Source of the DNA: Rhizomys pruinosus
Taxonomy: Eukaryota; Chordata; Mammalia; Rodentia; Spalacidae
Assembly (NCBI GenBank): GCA_009823505.1
Contig: VZQC01004719.1
Coordinates: 2,119,061-2,183,060, forward strand
Direction of reading: 5' to 3'
Length of the DNA: 64,000 nucleotides
The translations under genes were made by a program, and so were the position numbers. A model generated the notes under the pieces. The model was not told where the DNA came from. It worked only from the letters and a program-made list of their open reading frames with translations, and did not search any database. This document shows, one piece after another, positions 46,186 through 56,949 of this stretch. The stretch's first letter is position 1, and each line of letters starts with the position of its first letter.

Positions 46186-46399
46186 ATTTTATCTTTTAAA
46201 AATTGTTCATAATTTGTTCTTTATAATTGTGTGGAAAGCATTATTATTCATTAGGAATTGAAATGAATATTGTGAGTCCTTGATTCAGTGAATAAATAAG
46301 ATAATATAATATGCACAGAACACTGTGGATTAGCATTACTGATTTTCAGATTGAGATGTTGTATGCTATCTCCTTATGCCTGTGTATTACCAGTCTTCT
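46186..46399. other. Unique AT-rich sequence
   Basis: Nothing recognised. Confidence 0.45.
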
Positions 46400-46625
46400 T
46401 TTAGTAAAACATTTTTATTGAAATTTTGTGCATTTTATACATTGTTTCTCATTCCAATATAGACTCATCTCCCTTCCCACCCCACCCCCATCCAACCCAA
46501 GTTCATGCATCCTGCCATACCTGCCCTGTATATTTTTCTGATTCTTTTCAAAGTTTTTCAAAGCAGAAGATTATTGTTCTTGGGGGAACTTTTACCTGGG
46601 CCAAAATAAGAGTCAGAGAGAGGAA
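46400..46625 (-). mobile_element. LINE-1 3' terminal segment (short 3'UTR type)
   Basis: Reverse complement of an L1 end: TTTTTATTGAAATTTTGTGC, CTTCCCACCCCACCCCCATC (complement of the G-rich tract), CATGCATCCTGCCATACC, GAAGATTATTGTTCTTGGGGG. It resembles 50.92-51.1 kb and 59.5-59.7 kb rather than the long 3'UTR type. Confidence 0.8.
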
Positions 46626-47625
46626 ATTATGTAGTGTGATTGGCACATTTGACATTAAAAACGAAGTAATGAAGTATTGAGCAGAAAATACAGGCAGCCT
46701 CATTAGCTGAAAATGCCCAGAAAAAGTATTTTTCACTGGAATTCTCAGAAGTCCTCTAGCCTTGCATCCTGATGATTGTGGTGAAGTGACACCTGTTTAG
46801 GGCTATGGTTTCAAGATAAATAGATGTTTAGAAATGATGTTTGGCAGAATTTATGAAATGAATTGTATAGAAACTAATATACAAATATACAAATACTATT
46901 AATGTAAATTTGGATTTTGCTTCATTTACATAACACTTAAATGTTCTTCTATATTATTTTACCATAATACATATATCTGTTCACTGGCATGTTTTTATAG
47001 TACATGTTTACACTGGTCACGACTTTGATGATTCAATTGGTAATCATCATGTTTTCCCCTTGGGTCAAGTGTCTATCAAATAGATTTTGATACCTTAAAT
47101 TTTCAATTCTACAGAAATTACCATCATCTCATTTTATTTTCATTTTCTCAAATTATTTTTATGTACAAAATTAATGTGTATGATTTACAGCATTAACAAA
47201 GGGCAGTCACAACTTGGAGCCTCATCGTGAAAACAGAAGGTTCGCAGTGAGTGGTATTCTAAGACTCAAAGGAAAAAATCTCCTGCACATGGTAGGTGCT
47301 GTTTCTCATGTCCTTAGTGGAAGAACTCACAAGAATATAAAATAAACATCACTAATCAAGCCTTCACCTACTGTGAACCTTAGTCACTATGTACAGAGGT
47401 CCCCTGATTAGTTGCCTCTAACTGTTCCAGTTTTAGCTTCAGAGCACTAAATTCAATATGATGGCTTGAAATTCCTCCAAGCACCTTACATTGTCATTTT
47501 ATTATCTTGAAAACATGCAGAAATTAATGACTAATAATACACCCACAGAGTGTGTCTCACTCAGTATCTGAGCACTTGACTAGGATTTGGCAATGGTTAG
47601 AACCAAATTAGTAAAGTAAACAGAG
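46626..47625. other. Unique intergenic sequence
   Basis: About 1 kb with no gene or named repeat recognised. Confidence 0.55.
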
Positions 47626-47627
47626 CA

Positions 47628-47786
47628 AACTCCGCATGGTAGGTGGTACATGCCTTTAATCCCAGCATTCAGAGAGCAGATGAAAGAAGACTTCTCTGAT
47701 TTTGTGGCCAGCATAATCTAAGGAAAGAGTTCCAGGATAGCCAGGGATACATAGTAAGACCCTCTCTCAAAAATAAATAAATTCCA

Positions 47787-47788
<2 letters not shown>
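47628..47788 (+). mobile_element. B1 SINE
   Basis: Plus-strand B1: CATGCCTTTAATCCCAGCAT, GAGTTCCAGGATAGCCAGGG, AGTAAGACCCTCTCTCAAAA, then (AAAT)n. Moderately diverged. Confidence 0.88.
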
Positions 47789-47854
<66 letters not shown>

Positions 47855-47862
47855 TATGTAAA
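47789..47862. repeat. (TA)n-(TG)n compound microsatellite
   Basis: TA run 47791-47821, then TG run 47821-47847 and TGTATG units. It follows the A-rich tail of the B1, a common origin for microsatellites. Confidence 0.97.
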
Positions 47863-48305
47863 AAAATACTAAACAAACAAAATCCAAATTCTTTATAACA
47901 CATTTCTAAACTTATATACAGTGTGCTATTTTAAATTCTGAATATATCAGGCAAATGAACAATTTGTTGCTACACTGCTTATTTATAAAATATAAAATCT
48001 AAGGCTGCATAAAAGACCTATTATATGTTATGAGAAAATTTGTAATTCATTATTAACTTTTGAAATGTATACACATGATCCATCATCTCAGCTAGAATTG
48101 CTCATTAGAATGTAATACTGATCAGCAGATTTATTTATTCCTAAGGTAGCAAGCATTACTTGTAACTTACAAGATTTTATTATTTTAATATATTCTAAAA
48201 GATATTACCACAATTTCAACAGGTTCAATTACTTGAGGTATACCCCTACCCAAGTGTTTCAAGGTGACAATTGAAGCTATCCAGAGCAGCTGACTCTGCT
48301 ACATT
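47863..48305. other. Unique AT-rich sequence
   Basis: Nothing recognised. Confidence 0.5.
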
Positions 48306-48514
48306 GTAAGTTCAAGGCCAGCCTGGTCCTTCTAAGACCCAAAAATCCATTTGCTTTTTTTAAAAAAATAATTTTTTAAACGTATTCTCCTTTTATTCCC
48401 AGCTAGTCTTGAACTTGCTATGTATACCTGGCTTGCCCCAATCCACAAATATTTGCCTGTATCTATCTCCACTGTTGAAGAATTAAAGGTGTGATCCACC
48501 ATGCCCAGTAACAA
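48306..48514 (-). mobile_element. B1 fragments, opposed
   Basis: A short plus-strand B1 core (AGTTCAAGGCCAGCCTGGTCC, 48311) is followed by a minus-strand old B1 at about 48355-48514 (CAGCTAGTCTTGAACTTGC, AAGAATTAAAGGTGTGATCC, ACCATGCCCAG). Confidence 0.7.
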
Positions 48515-50338
48515 GCTGAATACTGTGAACAGTTATGTGAAAATATATTAACACCTTCAAACTTTCTCATATCAGGCTTGATTACAGACTGGTGGTACAA
48601 TCATATCACACACAGTTTGATCACAGCTAAACATGGCTAACAGCAAATATTCAGTTATCACTATATTATTGTTAAGCCAATATATTGCAGTATTATATTA
48701 CATGCAAATTAAAACATCAACGTATACACTGCTTTACAAATCGTTATGCTATAATTATTGTTAAAATTATTGTGTTTCCAATATAAGCTACTTCAGGATA
48801 GAATTCTTGTTCTACATTCGGCAATACTTTTATAGAATTGTCATACATCGTGCTGTGATTTTGACAGAGAATACTGATTCTGTGTGGAGTAACTCACAGT
48901 CCACAAGTCATGTCTTTAGAGACATGTTTGTCCTCATTATATGCTTTCCAAATAGCCTAGGAAATATTGAAGCACATGGACCATTAAAATTACAATTGTT
49001 TGAAACGAATTGCAGCCATAGAAAAATATTGTATATAGAAACATTTATTCTAGTATTCTAAAGTAAAATCATGTCACTTATGACATGTATTTAATTAATT
49101 AAATGTATTTGTCCATTTAATACTATTTTAAAATACAAAGATAAATAATTGAATCATTTATTCCCCAAATTTCAAATATAATGATTAACTCTTTTTTGTT
49201 CACAAATAACAAATGTGTCAGTAATTTCAAATGAATAAAAAAGCAGTAATTTCAAATCAATAATCATTTATAATTAAATTAAAAGTTGGCTCAAATAAAT
49301 AAAAATATTAATATATTTTAAATGGATCAGACTTCAGTATTTCATTCTACAAAGATAAGCAAGCATATAAAGTTACATATGCTCAGAAAAATTCATTAAA
49401 AATTTCTCTCAGGAGAATATATATTTCTTAATCTAAAGAACCACACATATTCCCATGCCATCAGTGTATTTCATTAAGATAAAAAGCATGATTTTCACTT
49501 CTGTAATAATGGAAATTTTCCACCTGGGATATACTTAATCATGCTATGTTATAAAGAAAATATCAATATGAATTGCAATTTAAAATTGGAAAAATGTATT
49601 CAGCTGCTTATCTTTTTTTTTGGTCTTTTCTTAATGGAAATTAACACATTTATATCAACTGCATATTAACAAGTATAATTTAGATAGATAAGAGGTAATT
49701 GTGATTTCCTGCAAGTCTAATTAATGCCATGATAATATTGTTAATGAAATTAAAGTTATTGTTTACAAATGTATACACAATGATAAACTGATATTTTATA
49801 TTTTTCTCAACATAAGCTTGATAACATTAATTATTAAGTTTGGTAAACATATATAAATATAAAAAGTAAAAATATATTATGCAAACAGGCTTATTAAAAA
49901 GAATACCCAATCATTAAGTTCCATAAACTTACAGAAAGAGAATAAGTAGTGATGATAATATAATAAACAAAAAGTATTATGTATTCTATTTAATACTGGT
50001 TAATAAATAAGTATAGTAATAATGCTCCTCAAAATTGTTATTATACTGGATAGGACACATGAATCAAAGATTATGCTATGTGAAAATACATTTCCTTGTA
50101 GAAGGAAATTCATGTATTTAACCACTTATACATGGTTTCATTAAATAATTTTCTATATTATTAAATGTATTCTTTTTACCCTTAAATTAATTTATCTAAT
50201 ATCTTTATTAGTTCAATTTGATTGCAATTTGCAAATAAATATGATCTCTATCTCCCAGATGTCTCAATGCAAAAATTTTAACAGATATGGTACTGAGAAG
50301 AAGCATAGACTATTTAGATAAAGTAATTTTTATTTTGA
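48515..50338. other. Unique, very AT-rich intergenic sequence
   Basis: About 1.8 kb, among the most AT-rich stretches of the window. An 84-residue frame at 48807-49061 has no family resemblance. No SINE, L1 or gene recognised. Confidence 0.6.
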
Positions 50339-50339
50339 T

Positions 50340-50384
50340 TTTATTTATTTACTTTTTTATCTTTTATTGAAGTTTTGTGCATTT
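50340..50384 (-). mobile_element. LINE-1 3' end, left stub
   Basis: TTTTATCTTTTATTGAAGTTTTGTGCATTT is the reverse complement of an L1 3' terminus. It is interrupted after 50384 by an L1 ORF2 piece and resumes at 50922. The last 18 bases are duplicated at the far side. Confidence 0.75.
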
Positions 50385-50444
50385 TTAAAATTTATTTGGA
50401 GAAGGAATATAAGAAGATCTTCCCACTCACAATAGCGTCAAAAA

Positions 50445-50479
<35 letters not shown>

Positions 50480-50921
50480 AAGAACAAGCCTAAACAAAGT
50501 CACCAACAAACTCTACAACAATTTTATTACCCTTAAAAAGGAGATTGAAAATGATATCAAAAGATGGAAAGATCTTCCATGCTCATGGATTGGAAAAATT
50601 AACATAGTAAAAGTGTCCATTTTACCCAAATTGATAAACAGATTCAACACATTCCCAATCAAAATCCCGATGAGTTTCTTCACAGACTTAGAAAAAAAAA
50701 AATCCTTAAATTCATATGGAAGAACAAAAGACCCTGAATTGCTAAAGGGACCCTGAGTGAAAAGTGCGATACAGGAGGGAATGCTTTACCAGACTTCAAG
50801 CTATATTACAGGGCTATAGTCATAAAGACAACCTCGTGTTGGCTCAAAAACAGACACATTGACCAATGGAACAAAATGGAAGATTCATAATTGAGCTCAT
50901 ACAATTTCAGCTACCTCATAT
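50385..50921 (+). mobile_element. LINE-1 ORF2 fragment inserted in older L1
   Basis: Plus-strand ORF2 segment downstream of the reverse transcriptase: CTAAACAAAGTCACCAAC, GATATCAAAAGATGGAAAG, TTGGAAAAATTAACATAG, AAAAGTGTCCATTTTACC, CTTCAAGCTATATTACAGGG, GACCAATGGAACAAAATG. It includes an internal (AAAT)n at 50443-50479 and A-rich slippage at 50692. TTGAAGTTTTGTGCATTT flanks it on both sides (50367-50384; 50922-50939). It has neither L1 end. Confidence 0.85.
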
Positions 50922-51230
50922 TTGAAGTTTTGTGCATTTAATACATCATTTCTCAGTTCAATCCAGTCTCATTTCCCCCTCCATGCCTCCCACCACTCCC
51001 AAGTTCATGCAGTCTGACATACATGTTCTGTTTCCCCTTCAGAGTGTTTTCAATTTTTTTCAATGCAGAAGATTATTTTTTAGGGGGAATAAATCTACTG
51101 CTCAGTCAGTTGCCTGTCTCAGTTCTTTTGTTGTTGCTGTTCCCTCCAATCTATATTATTTCAACATATGCATTTGTGTATGTCACACATGTCCTAAAAT
51201 CATGTCATCTGAAAATAAGCTGTATGTCAT
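50922..51230 (-). mobile_element. LINE-1 3' terminal segment, continuation
   Basis: TTGAAGTTTTGTGCATTTAA, CCCCCTCCATGCCTCCCACC, GTTCATGCAGTCTGACATAC, GCAGAAGATTATTTTTTAGG match 46.4-46.6 kb. It is the resumed half of the interrupted L1 end. Past about 51.1 kb similarity is weaker. Confidence 0.75.
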
Positions 51231-51254
51231 TTCAAAATCATAGTTTGGGAACCA

Positions 51255-51480
51255 AATGCCCGAGAGGTTGTGAACCAAATGCTGGAGAGGTTCTGGGGAA
51301 AGGCAAAGACTCTTCCACTGCTGGTGGGAATGTAAACTCATACAACCACTATGGAAAACAGTGTGGAGAACCCTTAAAAGACTGAAAATGAACCTACCAC
51401 CTGACCAAGTCATACCACTCCTGGGTATATACCCACAAGACTCATCTTACTGCAGAGATACATGCACAGCTATTTCTATT
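51255..51480 (+). mobile_element. LINE-1 ORF2 C-terminal fragment, split
   Basis: AACCAAATGCTGGAGAGG, CTGCTGGTGGGAATGTAAAC, GGAAAACAGTGTGGAGAACC, CTGGGTATATACCCACAAG, CAGAGATACATGCACAGC: the end of ORF2. Only about 30 bases are missing before it resumes at 52265, so the 51481-52264 block was inserted into it. Confidence 0.88.
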
Positions 51481-52264
51481 GCATCTTTCTTTTTTATTTT
51501 ATTTTATTTTATTTTATTTTTTTATTGATGTTTTGTGTAATTCATACATCATTTTCCAATTCAGTTCAGGCATATATCCCCTTCCCTTCCCCCCACCCCA
51601 CCGCTACCCATCCCAGATCATGCATTCTGCCATAACTTTTCTGCATCTTTCTTTCAGTTTTTTTTTCTTTTTTTAGCAATAAGTGATAATTTATGAATAC
51701 AAGCATCCTTCATGTAAAATCAATTTCCAAGCAGTTGTGCCCAAACCCACACAGCTCATGGGTCCCACCATCGAGCAGGGGGTGCGGGGGGGTTGTATGT
51801 TCAATCAAGTTGATCAAATGAGTGTCCAGTCTATATTGTTGTAGTTTCACCATTCACCCCAATCGTAGCCCTTACATTCTACCACGCCCCCTCTTCTGCA
51901 GATTGTTCCCTAGGCTTAGAAAAGGGGCACTGGTGGATGAGAAGCAAAACAGTCTACTTTCTCTGGAGCTGTTGTCTTGGTCTCTAGTCAATTCTGGCTT
52001 TTTTCTTTCATGGGCTGCCAGCTTGTCCAGGCATAACCTTTCGATCCTACTAATGAAGCACATGCAATTAGATATATAGGTACTTAAACAGTATAATATA
52101 TAGCCTTTCAATCCTACAAATGAAGCACAAGCAATTAGATATATAGGATTTAAACAGTACTAATTTTTATGGTAGGTTACCTTGTTATAGACACAGATGT
52201 TTGGATGGTATGTTAATCCATGAATTACATTTTCTTCTGTTAAGTATGACAGGGTCTTCGTGTG
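51481..52264 (-). mobile_element. LINE-1 long 3'UTR insertion with tail, 5'-truncated
   Basis: (TTTTA)n then TTTTTTTATTGATGTTTTGTG, the complement of the G-rich tract (51587-51612), CATGCATTCTGCCATAAC, CAAGCATCCTTCATGTAAAA, CATGGGTCCCACCATCG, poly-G, TTGATCAAATGAGTGTCC, CCATGGGCTGCC-type middle (actual TCATGGGCTGCC) and end ACAGGGTCTTCGTGTGG. It has the ~67-base duplication shared with 27.63-27.72 kb. As a 5'-truncated copy ending in its A-tail it looks like a normal L1 insertion, nested in an older ORF2 tail. Confidence 0.85.
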
Positions 52265-52645
52265 GGAAGCAACCCAAGTACCCCTCAACCAACATGTAGA
52301 TAGAGAAAACGTGGTGTATCTACACAACGGAGTTCTATGCAGCAGTAAAGAAAGATGACATCATGAACTTTGCAAGTAAATGGATGGAACTAGAAGATAT
52401 TACACTAAGTGAGGTAACACAGTCCCAGAAAAAAAAGAACGACGGAGGGTATCCCTCATTTGTTGATCATCAACTAAAGCAAACTGAGTAACATTAATAT
52501 TATATTCGCTTTAAAGCAACTGTGCTCTTAGAATGTGAATCCCTTAATGTGCTCTAGAATTAATCTACTACCTATTTTTAGATTTTACAATTTTGGTACA
52601 AGGGTGGAAGGTATGTTTGCATATTTTAGAGCAATATAAAATTAA
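52265..52645 (+). mobile_element. LINE-1 ORF2 end and 3'UTR start, split
   Basis: GAAGCAACCCAAGTACCCC, GGTGTATCTACACAACGGAG, AAATGGATGGAACTAGAAG, GTGAGGTAACACAGTCCC, AGGGTATCCCTCATTTG, then 3'UTR similar to 61.3-61.5 kb (TGTGCTCTTAGAATGTG, CTCTAGAATTAATCTAC, GGGTGGAAGGTATG). Confidence 0.85.
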
Positions 52646-52865
52646 AAGGGAAAATGTGAATCCAAAAATGTTCATTAAGTAATTGTATTATAGATTAATA
52701 TGATCAGTGAAAAATAAACTGTGTACTGCCCCAAATTGCAAAGATATATTTTAAAAATTATTTACCATTATTCTTCCAAAGCTATATGGAGATATAAGTA
52801 TATCAAATTATGCTACATTCATTTACATTCCCACATAATAAAAATTTTTAAAGAAAAATAAGAAA

Positions 52866-53108
52866 CGAATTTTTAAAATTTTATTTATTTATTTTTTTAA
52901 CTTTATTTTTGTATGTGTATTAGTGTATTGTCTGCATGTAGGTTTGTGCACCCGTGTCGTGCAATGCGGAGGAGGTCAGAAGAGGGTCTCAGTTTCCCCT
53001 GGAACTGGAGTTCTCCTGGAATTGGAGTTACAGACGGTTCTTAGCCTCCATGTGGGTGGTGGGGACCGAACCCGGTCCTCTGCAAGAGCAATCGACGCTC
53101 TTAACCGC
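52866..53108 (-). mobile_element. B2 SINE, first of a nested cluster
   Basis: Minus-strand B2: GTATGTGTATTAGTGTATTG, TGGAACTGGAGTTCTCCTGG, CCATGTGGGTGGTGGGGACC, AGAGCAATCGACGCTCTTAA, ACCGCTA. The last ~20 bases of the head are lost where the T-rich tail of the next B2 begins. Confidence 0.93.
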
Positions 53109-53592
53109 TAATTATTTATTTATTTTTTATGTGAATGAATGTACTGTCTGCATGCAGATTTGTGCACCCGTGTCGTACGATGCCTCTGTGGAGGTCAGAA
53201 GAGGGTATCTGAGGGCTGGAGAGATGGCCTAGCTGTTAAGAGCACTGACCGCTTTTACAGAGGACCTGGGTTCAATCCCCAGCACCCACATGGCGGCCAA
53301 GAACCGTCTGAAACTCCAATTCCAGGAGAACTCCAGTTCCAGGGGAACTCCGAAACCCTCTTCTGACCTCCGCAGCATTGCATGACACGGGTGCACAGAC
53401 TTGAATGCAGACAGTATATTCATACACATACAGAAATAAATAAAATTAAAAAAAAAAAAGAAGAGGGTATCTGATTCCCCTGGAACTGCAGCTAAAGAAG
53501 GTTCTCACCTGCCATGTTGGTGCTGAGGATCGAACTCCAGTCCTCTGTAAGAGCAGTTGGCGCTTTTAACCACTAGGCCATCTCTCCAGCCC
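53109..53592 (-). mobile_element. B2 SINE split by a later B2
   Basis: Tail half at 53109-53212 (GAATGAATGTACTGTCTGC, GTGCACCCGTGTCGTACG, GAAGAGGGTATCTGA) and head half from 53459 (GAGGGTATCTGATTCCCC, GAACTGCAGC, GATCGAACTCCAGTCC, GGCCATCTCTCCAGCCC). A plus-strand B2 separates them. Confidence 0.95.
53213..53458 (+). mobile_element. B2 SINE inserted within a B2
   Basis: Full-length plus-strand B2: GGGCTGGAGAGATGGCC, GACCTGGGTTCAATCCCC, CTCCAGTTCCAGGGGAACTC, ATACACATACAGAAATAAAT, A-tail. AGAAGAGGGTATCTGA at 53197-53212 and 53459-53474 is a perfect 16-base TSD made from the host B2. Confidence 0.98.
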
Positions 53593-54735
53593 AAGTAACA
53601 GAATTTTAATGAAAGAAATGAGATTTTTGTATTCAGACTTACTGAAACTCTATATAGCTTGAAACTTCTGAATTAGAACACTTTTTTTCCACTTAAAATC
53701 AAAACAAATTTCTTGGTGGATGCTAAAATACCATTTGTTCCTCAAAATGCATTCTGTATAAAGCCTTAAGTGAAAACATTGTTTCTGACATTCTAATGGA
53801 AGAAAGAACTAATAAACCTGCACATAACTCTTCTAAACTATGGTATTTTTGAAAATTTGAGTAAATATTACAGATTATAAATTAATGACTTAGATATTCT
53901 CTCAAGTGCACTATCATGTATTAACATGTGAAGAGATTTCTATTGTTGGGATGGAAGCAGAGGCAATGACAGGGAGAATGTTTTTTCAGAATTAAAAATA
54001 AAATATTCAAGAATCTGGTGCATATGTTTCAGAAACAAGAAAGCAAAACATGCAAAGCAGTCTCAGAATCAAAATAATTAGACAATATTGCATCAAAGCA
54101 GATAAGGGCTCAAATCAGTCCTTATAAACTGTGATATAAATACCATTCGACATGTAATGGAAATTCAATCACATAAGTCAAATTCTCTGTAGATTTTTAA
54201 CTAATTAAATATAGTCTTTGATCATTGCATACACATATATAATGCATTCCGATTGTTTCTCCTTACCCTCTCTTATATCCACCCACCAATGTCAATATCC
54301 CTTGTCTGCTTCCAGACAACTCTCTTGCCCATGTTCATTTTTTTATTGTTTTGTTTTCTGACCAATTGAAGTTAGAAGGTTATCTGTTCATTGCCTGGGA
54401 GCTGTCTATTGGAGCCGGACATGCTCCCTGGATGAAGAAAACCTAAAAAGAATGACTCTCTCTCCCAGAATCCAACCACAACCAGTATTTTTACCAGGGG
54501 TGGGGGTGTAGGGCAGAGGGTTAAAGGTTCATAATCTTTTTCTAGTGCCTGGTTGACTGTTAATAGGAGCAGTCTTGTGTAGGCTCAAGTCAGACAACTG
54601 CAGCTGCTGTTTGACTTAGGTTATGTTTAAAATGGCTGTTTCAGCACCAATGATAGGATTTCCCCAAACGTCCTATCTTCTGGGTCTTGCATTCTTTCTG
54701 CCCCCTCTTCTACAATGCCCTCTGAGTCTGAGATG
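53593..54735. other. Unique sequence, possible old repeat at 54.24-54.72 kb
   Basis: AT-rich to 54.24 kb with nothing recognised. From 54.24 kb GC rises and TGCATTCCGATTGTTTCTCC and TATTGGAGCCGGACATG look repeat-derived (perhaps L1 3'UTR), unassigned. Confidence 0.4.
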
Positions 54736-54863
54736 AAGTGGAACAATTAAACTCATACAATCACTGTGGAAAGCAGTGTGGCGAACTCGTAAAAAACTCA
54801 AAATGAGCCTACAACCTGACTCAGACATACCACTCCTATATATATATATATATATATATATCT
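54736..54863 (+). mobile_element. LINE-1 ORF2 C-terminal fragment ending in (TA)n
   Basis: AACTCATACAATCACTGTGG, AAAGCAGTGTGGCGAAC, CTCAAAATGAGCC, ACATACCACTCCTA: ORF2 tail, same stretch as 51.33-51.42 kb. A TA run (54837-54861) and the single N at 54864 follow. Confidence 0.8.
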
Positions 54864-54864
54864 N
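54864..54864. other. Single ambiguous base (N), possible contig join
   Basis: It separates a plus-strand L1 fragment from an indel-rich minus-strand L1. Sequence quality, judged by disruption of known repeats, drops to the right of it. Confidence 0.75.
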
Positions 54865-54875
54865 CTTTTGTTGTT

Positions 54876-56545
54876 CCATATGAGTTTAGAACTTTTTTTT
54901 CCAAGCCTTGAAGAATGACCTTGGGATTCTAATTGTAATTGCATTGTCTCCTTCAACTAGAATTGGTAGTTTTGCTGGGTATAGTAATCGGTTGGCATGT
55001 AAATTCATTTAGCACTGGAATACTTTGGTCCACATTTGTCCTGAATTCACAGTGTGCAACTGAGTTTTGTGAGTCTGATGGTTTCCACTTATTTACGTAA
55101 CTTGCTGTGTTTCGGCTGTGTGGCTTTCAGTATTTGGTCCTTGTTTTGAGCATTTAGTGTTTTTTTTTTTTTTTTTTTTTTTTTTTTCTTTTCTGATCTT
55201 GTCTATTTGGTGTTCTAGGTGTTTTTTTTTGTTGTAGGGTTTTTTTTGTTTTCGTGTAGGGAAATTTTTATCTTCTATTATTCTGTTGAAAGATCTGATC
55301 AATACCATTCGTTTTGATTATTCCCTTCGCTATCCCTGTATGGGAGGTTTTGTCCTTTTCATATCATCCCACCAGTTCCTGGTTTGTGCACTCTTTTTTT
55401 TTTTTCATAACCTTTACTTGAAGGTTCTAGCTGTGCTATGTTGGTCCTGTAGTCTGGTAGGCTTTTTTTTTAAGTTTTTTATCAATTTTATTTATTTCTG
55501 TAGTGTACGAATGTACTGTCATGGCATGCAAGTCTGTGCGACCCGTGTCGTGCAATCCGTCGAGTCAGAAGAGGGTCTCGGAGTCCCCTGGAACTGGAGT
55601 TTCCGGGAAGTTGAGTTTCAGACGGTTCTCCGCCCGGCTGCCTGTGGGTACTGGGATCAAACCCGGGTCCTCTGCAAGAGCAGTCAGCGATCCTAACGAA
55701 CCGCTAGGCCAGCTCGTCTCTCAGCCCAGGGTATGGTAGGTTCTTTTTTTCGGCTCCATCAAGTCCTGCTTCTGAGGGTTTTTTTCCCACCCTTTCCTGC
55801 TGAATGGATGAATATTCAATTTTCCTTTTCATTCAATCGTGGTTGTTTTTTTTTTCCTACTTCCTTTTGGAGGTTTTTCATTCTCTTCTTGTGGATCCTT
55901 GTTTCTCTTGTCAGTTTCTTTTTTTCCTTTTCACAGCCTGAGAATTTTTTTCATTTGCAGTGTTTCCCTCCCGTCCCGTTCAGTAGTTTGTTCATTCTCC
56001 GCGTCCCTCTAGTGCTTTTAGGAGTGTGTAGGTTTTCTCTTTCACCCCCCGCTAGTTCTTTTCAGAGTTGTAATTTCTCGTCATCTAGGTTCTTTTTAGT
56101 GAGTTTTTTTCAATCGCGCCCTTTACTTTTCTGGGATTTTAATATTTCCTTCCGTCTGGTTCCCCTCATGGTGTCTCTAATTCGTCCCTTTTTTTCTCTG
56201 ATTTATTCTTTATAGTCTTTAACTATGTCTACAATTGATCTTCTAGGTCGGTGTCTGGGTTTCCTTCCAGGGAGGATCTGGGTGTGGGGATCTTCTACAG
56301 GACTGGGTGAGTTCGGTGGGGATTTATTATGAGCGTTTCCCATATTGTTGTTTTTTCCATTGTGTTCTTGGCCTGTGTATTTGTTTTTTATTCCCCCCCA
56401 CCCCTTTGTTGTTTGCTGGGCCTTTCTTTCGTTGCTAATCTCAATATTAAGATGGAGGATTTGGTTTCACTCAATTTGTGCTGCCTGCTGTGTTTCTTTT
56501 CTTGCTTTCGTTTCCTTAGTTTTTGTCTGTGCCAGCTAAAGCACG
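54876..56545 (-). mobile_element. LINE-1 ORF2/ORF1 fragment, indel-rich
   Basis: 54876-54945 aligns with ORF2 at 36.94-37.02 kb. At about 54945 it jumps to ORF1 at 39.69 kb and follows it to about 40.76 kb (TTTTGCTGGGTATAGTAAT, TTATCTTCTATTATTCTG, GATCTGATCAATACCATTC, TTCTTTATAGTCTTTAAC, TTTCCCATATTGTTG). A B2 at 55.46-55.73 kb interrupts it. Homopolymers are expanded (T run of 27 at about 55159) and single-base indels are frequent, unlike the clean ORF1 at 39.6-40.7 kb. Confidence 0.8.
55460..55734 (-). mobile_element. B2 SINE, indel-rich
   Basis: Minus-strand B2: TTTTATTTATTTCTGTAGTG, CGAATGTACTGTCATGGC, CCCCTGGAACTGGAGTTTCC, TCAAACCCGGGTCCTCTG, GCCAGCTCGTCTCTCAGCCC. Against the clean B2 at 35073 it has many short insertions and deletions in only 250 bases, including inside its most conserved head. 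Confidence 0.9.
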
Positions 56546-56850
56546 GACACTGAGGATCATTTCCAATCACAGTAAACCACCGCACTAGCCTTCAAATACT
56601 TTCCACCACAGTAGCAAATACCAGTAGCATTGGAGTGTGGGATGGGGAAATGGAATAGGGTTTCCTTTGGTCCACAATCCAGACCCACCTGGGTGGTGAG
56701 TATATGCACTGCTGGCTGTCCTATCCATACATGTTTTCCCTATGGTTCTACCTGTGGGTGACAGGTGCCTGGGGTTGGCAGCCACAAGCCTGTGCTTCAG
56801 AAACCCACCTGTGTGAAGAGTGTTGGTTCCAACCACATTTTGACCCTTCT
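56546..56850 (-). mobile_element. Possible LINE-1 5'UTR sequence
   Basis: GC-richer block directly beyond the ORF1 start on the minus strand. Position and composition fit an L1 5'UTR, but it does not match the monomers at 40.7-41.2 kb, so it would be another monomer type. Assignment by position only. Confidence 0.35.
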
Positions 56851-56949
56851 ATCCTGTAATTACTTTTCTATTTAATGTCTTAAGTGACCATCGGCAATAG
56901 GTATGGTTACAACTAATTAGAATATTATTCATTCTAATAGCCTATTTAA

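Noticed and set aside
55286..56215. Phe/Ser-rich frames of 136 and 160 residues
   Set aside because: They are the antisense of L1 ORF1 and a B2 with inserted T runs.
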